Assembly: GCA_911728435.2 (NCBI GenBank)
Contig: OU452216.1
Location: 5,964,342 to 6,028,341, forward strand
DNA from: Apoderus coryli
Lineage: Eukaryota > Arthropoda > Insecta > Coleoptera > Attelabidae
Reading direction: 5' to 3'
Length of the DNA stretch: 64,000 nt
The notes beneath the pieces are model-generated. The model had not been told where the DNA came from and did no database searches. It saw only the letters and a program-made list of their open reading frames with translations. Shown in pieces: positions 56,611 to 64,000 of this stretch; position 1 is the first letter of the stretch; every line of letters begins with the position of its first letter. A program made the position numbers and the translations under genes.

Positions 56611-57029
56611 TGTTTCTGATTTGTGATATTTCTACACGCTAAAGGTTTTTTTTTTGTTTTCATTTAATGTGTTAATAGTTTAACTTTTAAACAAATTTAA
56701 AATAATAAAAAAAGTTGGTCATATTTATTTATGAAAAATGAGTTCAGATTCACCTACAAAATCTTCTGAAGTAGATTGGGTGGTTGTAAGTTTCTGATCT
56801 TCAGTCGCAACGAATTTATGAAAAGTAAATTAAAAATTTACTTAAGAAAAACCGTATTTCAAAGGTTTATTTTGTACTTTTCATATAATGGCATTCCCCT
56901 TAAATCTACTTTGTCCCGCTTTTTTAAATTTCCAACCAAGCAACCCTAGTCTCGACATTTGTACAGTGATTCATGTTAAGGAACTTTAACAAATTTGACA
57001 GATTCAAAATGATTGGCGATTTTTAGTCT
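56611..57029. other. AT-rich sequence without recognised gene
   Basis: No coding sequence or repeat recognised. Confidence 0.45.
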
Positions 57030-57455
57030 AATTATTCGCAAATATTCTTGGTATGTTGAGAAATGTTTTAAATTTTTATCTCGTAAACGGAGCAACATAT
57101 GAAAAAAATACAAGAGATAAAAAAGTTGCAGTTTTAGTTGCTTTATCTCAAGACAATATCGAAATTAAATTACAGTCAGTGACGTACATTTTTTTTGTCA
57201 ATAATATTTAGTAAGCGGTCCCTGGAACGCCACTGGTCTTAATAATTTTGATCTAGTTAGGGCCGTATAAGCTCCCTACTTCTAGCAACAACCCTGCCAA
57301 ATTTCAAAGAAATCGGTAAAGAGATAAAAGAAAAACGTTATTTACAAAAAAACTTGAACAGCTTTTACCTTGGAACCAATGCATTTCCGGGAACTTTTTT
57401 ATTATAAAAGGACCCTTTTAAATATTGCCGCGTCATTTTGAAACACCCTGTATAA
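57030..57455 (+). repeat. small mariner-type element, most complete copy
   Basis: Contains all landmarks in order: GGTATGTTGAGAAATG, TTTTTATCTCGTAAACGG, TTGCTTTATCTCAAGACAAT, CAGTGACGTACATTTTTTTT to AACGCCACTGG, CCTGCCAAATTTCAAAGAAA, and GAAACACCCTGTATA at the end. The 5' terminus is missing. It is the reference for the split copy at 14435/18925. Confidence 0.7.
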
Positions 57456-57813
57456 TTGATACAGGGTTTATACACAATGTATTTTGTAAATTACAAAAAA
57501 AAAAAATGAGCTAAAATGCATCTGTTTGAAGAGAAAACTTTGGATACCTATACAAATGGTAGGTACATTTAATTATTTATTATTTATGAATTATTTTAAT
57601 GTTAAGACTTTCATTTAATGTATCGCTGGGTCCACAATAATTATTATTGTATTATAAATATAAAAGTCACTATAGACTCTTAAGTAAGTACGCTAGGATT
57701 TGATAATTTTAATAAAAAGAGCATACATTAAAAAGCCAACTTAAAATAAATAAAATGGACAGTGTTTCATGTCGCAAACACTGTATTGTATTCTTTATTA
57801 GAATAAAAGAACT

Positions 57814-58773
57814 CTAGTTTGCTTTAGGGAACGTTAAATTCCCTGACTTGTCGGCGTAACACTTATCTTTGACGGCACCCCACAAATAATAGTCCAACAG
57901 TGTCAAATCGCAGCTCTGAGGTGGCCAAATGACATCAGCTCTGCGGCTGATAATGCGATCTTCAAAAACAGGGCGCAAAACATCGAGTGTAGCTTCGACT
58001 GTGTGGAACGTAGCGCCGTCCTGTGGAAACCAAATGTTGCCAATATCCTCCTCTTCAATTTTTGTGAACAAAAATTCGTTCAACATGGCCCGATAACGAT
58101 CGCCATTGACTGTAACGGCCACTCCTTGCTCATTTTCGAAGAAAAATAGCCCAATTATGCCTCCGGACCAAAATCCGCACCAAACAGTGACTCGTTTTGG
58201 GTGCATTGGCTTTTCAATGTATGCGTGCGGGTTTTCTGTGCCCCAAATGCGACAATTTTGCTTGTTTACATACCCGCCAAGATCAAAATGAGCTTCATCT
58301 GAAAAGATGATTTTTTTGGCAAAATCGGCATCTTCTGGAAGTCGATCGCAGGCCCACTGAGCGAAGCGAAAACGCATTGGATGGTCAGTTGGCTTCAACT
58401 CCTGAACCAATTGGACTTTGTATGGCGTCATACCAAGGTCTTTATGCAAAATTCGTCTCAATGATGTCTCCGAAATGTTCAATTGTTGAGACCGACGGTG
58501 AATTGATGTTGATGGCGCTTCACGCACACTTTCTGTCACAGCAGCAATATTCTCGGGTGTACGCACTGTTTTTGGCTTTTCACGCTTTGGTTTATCGATG
58601 AGGATGCCAGTTTCTTTCACTTTTTTCACGAGATAACGAACATACGGAGCTGACGGTGCTTATCTTCTTCCAAAATCCCTACGCAATTTTCGCACACATT
58701 CTGCAACATTATCATGATTTTCAAAGTAATGTCGCAATATTTCCCAGCGTTGTTCAAGCGTATACACAACCAT
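57814..58773 (-). pseudogene. nearly intact DD41D-type mariner transposase
   Basis: The start ATG is at 58771-58773 on the minus strand (MVVYTLEQRWEILRHYFEN), a paired helix-turn-helix N-terminal half follows, and a single in-frame TAA lies about 37 codons in (FGRR, stop, APSAPYVRY). The rest is open to 57814: IHRRSQQLNISETSLRRILH, first Asp in KIIFSDEAHFDLGGY, second in NIWFPQDGATFHT, third in CDLTLLDYYLWG. The last two Asp residues are 41 apart. The C-terminus is cut after DKCYADK and ends in unrelated residues, so about 40-50 residues are missing compared with related copies. Inactive by one stop and the lost end. Confidence 0.85.
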
Positions 58774-60204
58774 ATTCGTTCAGCGGGAGGATAAAACTAA
58801 TTATCTGTCAAATCAGACATGAGCTAAGTGTTACCCTTCACGAAATAAGCACTAGTTGAAAAAAAAACGTTAGATGGCGGACCCGATATAATATTATACA
58901 AGTCACAATAAGAAAAAATAATAACGTAATGTGAAAAAGTGATACAATTAAAAGCAAAATATCTAAATTGAAATATACATAGAATATTAGCAATGAAAAT
59001 TGCTCTTTTAAACAAAATAAATATGAGGAAAATTGAGCATAAATTTGCAAAATTATTTTCAATGTTTGTTTTTTTTTTGCTATGGCGCCAAACTAACGAA
59101 AATAATATCAGGTGTATTGCCCGCATCCCGCATGCGCATAATATACAGATTTTGATTGACTCGGCACGTTGGCTTTTTAATGTATGCTAATAAAAAGTGG
59201 CAATAGTGTACAAAATGTCTAAACTGAAAGATCACTGACTATTCATATCACTCATAAATTTGCGCGCGAAATCGTCTAACCTAAAAATAGCGGTAGAACC
59301 TGCCAACTCATTGATGTTCGCCATGTTGTATTGTGTTGCTTTTCGATTAAATTAATTTTAAAACAACAAATAAAAGTAATTTAATAACAAATGGTTATAT
59401 GGTTTTTATTTACTTCCTTTAATACTTCGAAATTGTGGCTTAGAACTTACAACAACAAAAAAGACAAATACAACTCTAAAGAAGTTCATCAAAAAATTAT
59501 TAAATACGGTTACCTATGTGTTCTACCGCTATTAAATGGCTTCGTAATACGTGAAACGTCACAGGTGTTAAGCAGAGTTTTCCGCCTCAGTTTGGAACCG
59601 AAGTTCTGTTTACCGATGAAGCATCTGCGTCGACGTTAGAAAAGCAGGTTTTGACAATGTTGTGAACAATTCTGTCTCACTAACTTTCACAATAACGGAG
59701 GTACTTCTCAATTACAACGAAATCTGGACACTCTGTATATAAGTTTTAGTTTAAATCAAAAGTGTATTGTCAGTGGTCTTCTTCAAACAAACAAACATAC
59801 ATTGATCGCATCTATTTCCATATGAAATAACTCAGACCGTTGTATATTTCAAAAGCTATTCGCACGACTATTGTTGTTGTTGTTTTGTTAATCCTTAGTT
59901 GTTTTTGAAGTATATGACCGTTAAATGTTTATATAACGACATATCACGCTATTTCATAATCATTTTTGTAGTATAGTATTTCTAATCTTAATTTAAAATT
60001 CCAGTCACTGTAGTTATTTTTATTACTGTCGGTATTCTTTGGCAGGCATGATTTATTATAGGTCTTATATATGAGGGAGAAATGTATCAAAAAAACGCTG
60101 CATTCGATGCCCATTTCTAATGTAAAGAGGCATGGGAACGGATAGCCCCGGTAGAATGGTTAAATTTATATATTTTAAATTAGGATTAGAAAGACTATAC
60201 TTAA
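58774..60204. other. unrecognised sequence downstream of the mariner
   Basis: No gene recognised. The frame 59391-59639 has no known motif. GAATATTAGCAATGAAAA at 58981 also occurs near 6187 inside the inverted-repeat element at 4984, so part of this stretch may be a related repeat. Confidence 0.4.
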
Positions 60205-60425
60205 ATATTGTATACAGAGCTCCCACCGGGAACCAAATCGATCTGTATATAGAAAACTACACATAGGAGGAAAATTTGGCAGTTTAACTATGTTGACGGG
60301 GACAGATGAGGTAAAATAAGTTAACCGGAAGTGTTAATAACATAACTATTTTTCCTCATTTTCAAAATTCTCCCTCTATATAATTTTCTATATACAGATC
60401 TATTGGGTACCCTGTATCCAGGAAA
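60205..60425. repeat. small imperfect inverted-repeat element
   Basis: ATCTGTATATAGAAAACTA (60240) and its near inverse TATAATTTTCTATATACAGAT (about 60380-60405), bounded by TATACAG-type and CCTGTATCC ends, give about 220 bp of stem-loop. Probable MITE. Confidence 0.45.
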
Positions 60426-60779
60426 TCCACACACCTGCTTCTTTCCAAAATGTCAAAAAAAAAAAAAACAAAGAATATAAATTTTTCATAAATATGTATT
60501 TATAATGATTATGTATGGAAATAAATAATATATAAGTGTGTTGAGTTTTCATGTACAGAGAAATAAAAGCCTAAAAGACTGATATGAATGTATAATTTAT
60601 TAAACATAAATATTTAGATTTAAAAAAAAAAATAATTTTATTTATTATCCTTCTAAATGTCGACCGAAATTGCACTATAGAGAGTTTTTCACTATATAGA
60701 GAAAGCACACAAAAAATCGCAAAATTCAATTTATAAAAGATTTTACTAAACATTTGAAAATTTAAATACATAGCATACA

Positions 60780-61062
60780 AGTTTTAAACCCCTTTTTACA
60801 CTCTTTTCGAACGCTAATGTGATCTAATTTTTGTATGGGTGATCTTTTAGGTTATTCTCTATTAAACCAATGAAAAATTATTCAATATTTCGGATAAGTT
60901 TAAGAAGTGTGATTTTTTTACCCTTTTTTAGACCCCTTGCCTACCCTCAATGTTTTCTAAAAGTACCTAGACATATCCTGTAGTATTTTTTCACCAAATT
61001 TGGTTAAAATATATTAAGTGGTTTTTGAATTATCGTCGATACAGACAGACAGACAGACACAC
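60780..61062 (-). repeat. inverted copy of the 23573 repeat, with microsatellite
   Basis: Reverse-complement landmarks of 23573-24325 are present (CGAACGCTAATGTGATCTAAT, CCTTGCCTACCCTCAATGTT, CCAAATTTGG), then (CAGA)n at 61040-61060, the reverse complement of the TGTC repeat at 23338. The repeat and its tetranucleotide tract move together. Confidence 0.7.
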
Positions 61063-61245
61063 ACACATTAGACGGACGTTTGTCAGGAATGGCCGAGCTG
61101 TAGACATTTTAGTCTCTCGTATGTGTAGTGTGTCTACGATCCCATTGTTGACAAGACAGTTGACGTTGACAGTGAAGGAAATACGTCAAAAATGTGAAAT
61201 GACAGATGAAGTCCATGGTTTCTTGTGTGGTTATGCTTTAGATGA
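61041..61245 (+). repeat. direct repeat, first copy
   Basis: About 200 bp nearly identical to 61520-61713, including ACGGACGTTTGTCAGGAATG and GTTGACGTTGACAGTGAAGG. Noncoding. Confidence 0.85.
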
Positions 61246-61519
61246 TATAATTTTGATTTTATTTCATGTCATACAACAACATATTAGGTTGTCTTCTTCA
61301 GGTGGTACCGCATAATTGAAGCGCTTGGCGGAAAAAGGTAACAAGCCACACTTCTTATAAAAATGAGAAAACTATCTTTGACTGTTGTTCTTAATGAAAG
61401 AAAGTGATCTGTGTTTAATCTTTTGTAATTAGATAATAGGTGTTTTGTCGTAGTTTGTAAATTTCCTTTTACGATTAAAATATTATATTGAATATTTTGC
61501 AAACCATTTGGCAGAAGTT

Positions 61520-61713
61520 GACAGACAGACACACATTAGACGGACGTTTGTCAGGAATGGCCGAGCTGTAAACATTTTAGTCTCTCGTATGTGTAATGTG
61601 TCTACGATCCCATTGTTGATAAGACAGTTGACGTTGACAGTGAAGGAAATACGTCAAAAATGTGAAATGACAGATGAAGTCCATGTTTTCTTGTATGGTT
61701 ATGTTTTAAATGT
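61520..61713 (+). repeat. direct repeat, second copy
   Basis: Second copy, 468 bp downstream of the first. It is preceded by GCAAACCATTTGGCAGAAGT, which also occurs at 62634. Confidence 0.85.
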
Positions 61714-61760
61714 TAATTTTGGTCACGCTTGAATAGTCTTATTTTAAAATTATGTTCGGC

Positions 61761-62564
61761 ATCCCTAATTAACGAAGCCCTACAAACGAGACCCCTTGCC
61801 TATAGACAGACAGACACACATTAGCTAAAAATGTTATTTGATTGTTTCTTTAAATGGTTGGACAATCTGAAAGAACCGAAAACAGTCGGCAAATGCCCAC
61901 AAACAAATTGACGTTTTTATAAGAACATGAATATCTTTGGAGGTATTATTATCGGCGCACATGCGTCAAATGTCATTCATTTTTGGAAAATACCGAAATT
62001 GACAATTGACAGCTGTTATCTGCCAACTTTGATTTGATGCATTTTAAGTTATTTCAGGAGTTGGAGTTTTTTTTTGTTCTAACCTCTAAATTTAAAATAA
62101 AACTCTAGCTTTATGGCAGACATCATTGTATTATTGATTTTGAATAAAAGATTGTGTATATTTATTAAAAACTTGTAAATAAACATTTATATAATAATTA
62201 TGCATAATTATGTTTTATTAACTCTTCAACTTTATGCTCTTCGAAACTGTTGCCTTGATGCCTGAAATTTCACCGCTATATCTGGACAGTTCCTTCCTCG
62301 GCTCGCGCACCTTAAAAATAACAAACTGTTAGTTAAATTGAATCATATAAGGATTTTTTTCTCGCGTAATTTATGTTCACAAAATTACTCGAACTGTGGA
62401 ATAAATTTTGATTTTATTTCATGTCATATTAGGTTGTCTTCTTCATAATGGTAAGATGAAAACATAAACTACCCAAGACAAAAATCCTTATAAGTTGCCC
62501 CGTTATGGTTTTGAAAAGTATCTGTCATGACACTTCTTAAAAATGTTTACACTGTTCTTATTGG
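61761..62564. other. unrecognised, with short repeat pieces
   Basis: TTTTATTTCATGTCATA with TTAGGTTGTCTTCTTCA at 62405 matches 61253-61300 and resembles the flank of the hammerhead-like site at 11350-11412 without its GAAAC part. No gene. Confidence 0.45.
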
Positions 62565-62600
62565 GCTGAAGATGGAAATTTTATATTTCCGAAACATGTC
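62565..62600 (+). ncRNA. hammerhead-like hairpin motif, site 5
   Basis: GCTGAAGAT, GGAAAT, TTTAT, ATTTCC, GAAACATGTC: a perfect six-pair stem and both core strands, with the same extra base as at the other sites. Confidence 0.4.
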
Positions 62601-63278
62601 CGCGTATAATTTTTTTTATAAAACGTCTGTACTGCAAACCATTTGGCAGAAGTTGACAAATTCTCGCAACACGTTAAATAATAAAAATAAACAGTACTTA
62701 CTGCGCCCTTTCTTCGTATAACTGCTTTTCTGTACTTCAACTTATTCTTTACTCTGGGGTTACGTAACTCCTTCTTTCTATATGGAGTTAGACCTTTGTT
62801 CTTAGCCATTTCGTACGTTATCGCTCTTCTATTATCTGAAATTCAAATAACAATGTCTTAAACCGGCTGTATGAACATTAACTTCAGTTCACTGAGAAAA
62901 TCAGCAGAATCCTGCTGGGTAAAGAAGTTTTAAAACGTGGGTCAGGAGCCTAAGATATTTTTATGTAACTACCGGGTATACAGATAAGAAAGAACGCCGG
63001 CTCTATCTTGAAAACTATTCATGTTACGCTTTTAGGATTTTTTTGTTTTAGTAAAAGCAGACAAGGGAAATCGCTGGAAAATAGTTTTAGTTTCCTAAAA
63101 TGTCCGCTAGAGGGCGTAAATCTATCTCTAAATTGAAAAACACTGTTTACTTAAAAATATACTTATATTACGTACGTGTTAAACTTAATGAGGATGATTT
63201 AAGTATAATTCTCAAACTTTTTCATATAAACCTTTTTTCCCTATCTTCTTAAATAAATGGTGGAGGAGCCGGAGAATG
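62601..63278. other. unrecognised sequence
   Basis: No coding sequence with recognisable motif. The basic 83-codon minus frame at 62558-62809 has no family resemblance that I can name. Confidence 0.4.
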
Positions 63279-63279
63279 T

Positions 63280-64000
63280 TGGTTTGTAAAAAGTTGTCTA
63301 ACTTTCTTATGGATAGTCCGATTTTAAGAAACTTAGGCTCAGTATAAAGGTGATGTTTGGGAGTATCAAGAAAAGTATTGCTGCTTTTATTTATTTTTTA
63401 TAAATAGCCGCTAGATGGAGATATATAACAATGTTTCCGATTTTGTCAATTTTCCTAGAAAAATCAAATGGAATGGTACTATTAGTCTTTACTAGATAAA
63501 AAGAGCATATAAAAATAAAGAAAACAGTGAAAACCGGATGTCTCTATCTTTTTCCTGTCCTGTTTTTGCCTAAATTTAACATTCAATAAATTTTTATATA
63601 ATTAATAGTGGGCTGTGATAAAACAAACACTCTTGTTGTTATGGCAACGAAGTTAATGTCAATTGCCATAACAACATAAGTGTTTTTTTTATCACAGCCC
63701 ACTATTAATTTTATAAAAAAGACAGGAAAAAGACAGAGACTTCCGGTTTTCACTGTTTTCTTTATTTTGAGATGATCTTTCTATCTAGGGAAGACCAATA
63801 GTACCATTCCATTTGATTTTTCTAAGAAAATTGACAAAATCGGAAACATTGTTATATATCTCCATCTAGCGGCCATATATAAAAAATAAATTAAAGCATC
63901 AATAATATTTTTGATACTCCCAAACATCACCTTTATACTGAGCCTAATTTTATTAAAATCGGACTATCCATAAGAAAGTTAGTTAACTTTTTACAAACCA
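63280..64000. mobile_element. palindromic foldback running off the window
   Basis: Arms 63280-63640 and 63660-64000 are inverse copies (TTTGTAAAAAGTTnnCTAAC, GGCTCAGTATAAAGGTGATG, CCGCTAGATGGAGATATATA, CAAATGGAATGGTACTATTG-like). The inner part is ATTAATAGTGGGCTGTGATA with CTTnTTGTTATGGCAA; the loop is about 15 bp. The outer ends may lie beyond the window. No coding sequence. Confidence 0.85.

Noticed and set aside
59391..59639. 82-codon frame as a small host gene
   Set aside because: No recognisable motif; AT-rich flanks without gene structure.
62558..62809. Basic 83-codon minus frame (start KNKGLTPYRKKE) as a ribosome-biogenesis-like exon
   Set aside because: The first residues look suggestive of a conserved Lys-rich protein end, but no neighbouring exon or consistent splice pair could be shown; kept as unresolved rather than annotated.

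Overview
This is a eukaryotic, AT-rich, intron-dominated window. Its only host gene that I can support is the 3' two-thirds of an insect Trim9 gene (RING/B-box E3 ubiquitin ligase TRIM9) on the + strand. Seven exons (20020-53334, 1281 coding bases, 426 residues plus stop) keep the reading frame across consensus GT/AG junctions and encode, in order, coiled coil, COS box, fibronectin type III and B30.2/SPRY. The RING and B-box exons are not visible and probably lie upstream. An insect is indicated by the TRIM9 sequence, the mariner families (DD34D and about DD41D) and the repertoire of non-LTR retrotransposons; a large-genome beetle is plausible but unproven.

Everything else is transposon-derived or unrecognised. 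1-20 kb (upstream intron): two opposed copies of one pogo/Tigger-like transposon, each hit by a LINE; one of those LINEs is itself hit by a 1.7-kb inverted-repeat element; then a mariner-like remnant, foldback halves, a LINE flanked by a 41-bp direct repeat, and a stack of a small mariner-derived element, a gypsy-like LTR remnant, a foldback element and two LINEs. 20-29 kb: the first Trim9 introns hold a foldback containing a LINE containing another foldback, a GTCT/GTAT microsatellite, and two LINEs, the second ending about 17 bases before a Trim9 exon. 29-39 kb: a mariner fragment, a mariner-like element with terminal repeats of about 430 bp, and a hAT-like element with an exact 8-bp target duplication that holds at least three LINEs, one inserted in another with an 88-bp duplication.

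39-49 kb: a mariner, a nearly full-length RTE-like LINE, another LINE, and a 1.1-kb palindrome. 49-53 kb: the SPRY exons, with a nine-unit array of about 324 bp in the last intron. 53-64 kb (downstream of the gene): a CR1/L2-like LINE, mariner fragments, a nearly intact mariner transposase with one stop codon, direct repeats, and a palindrome running off the window end.

The genes do not form a pathway. The story is one neuronal/cytoskeletal E3 ligase whose introns are layered nests of elements. The most unusual signals are a recurring small-RNA-like fold (CTGANGAN, hairpin, GAAAC) at five sites, very long target duplications, the in-intron satellite array, and LINE sequence forming most of the 3' splice region of one Trim9 exon. 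All element boundaries were read by eye and are approximate unless exact duplications are stated.
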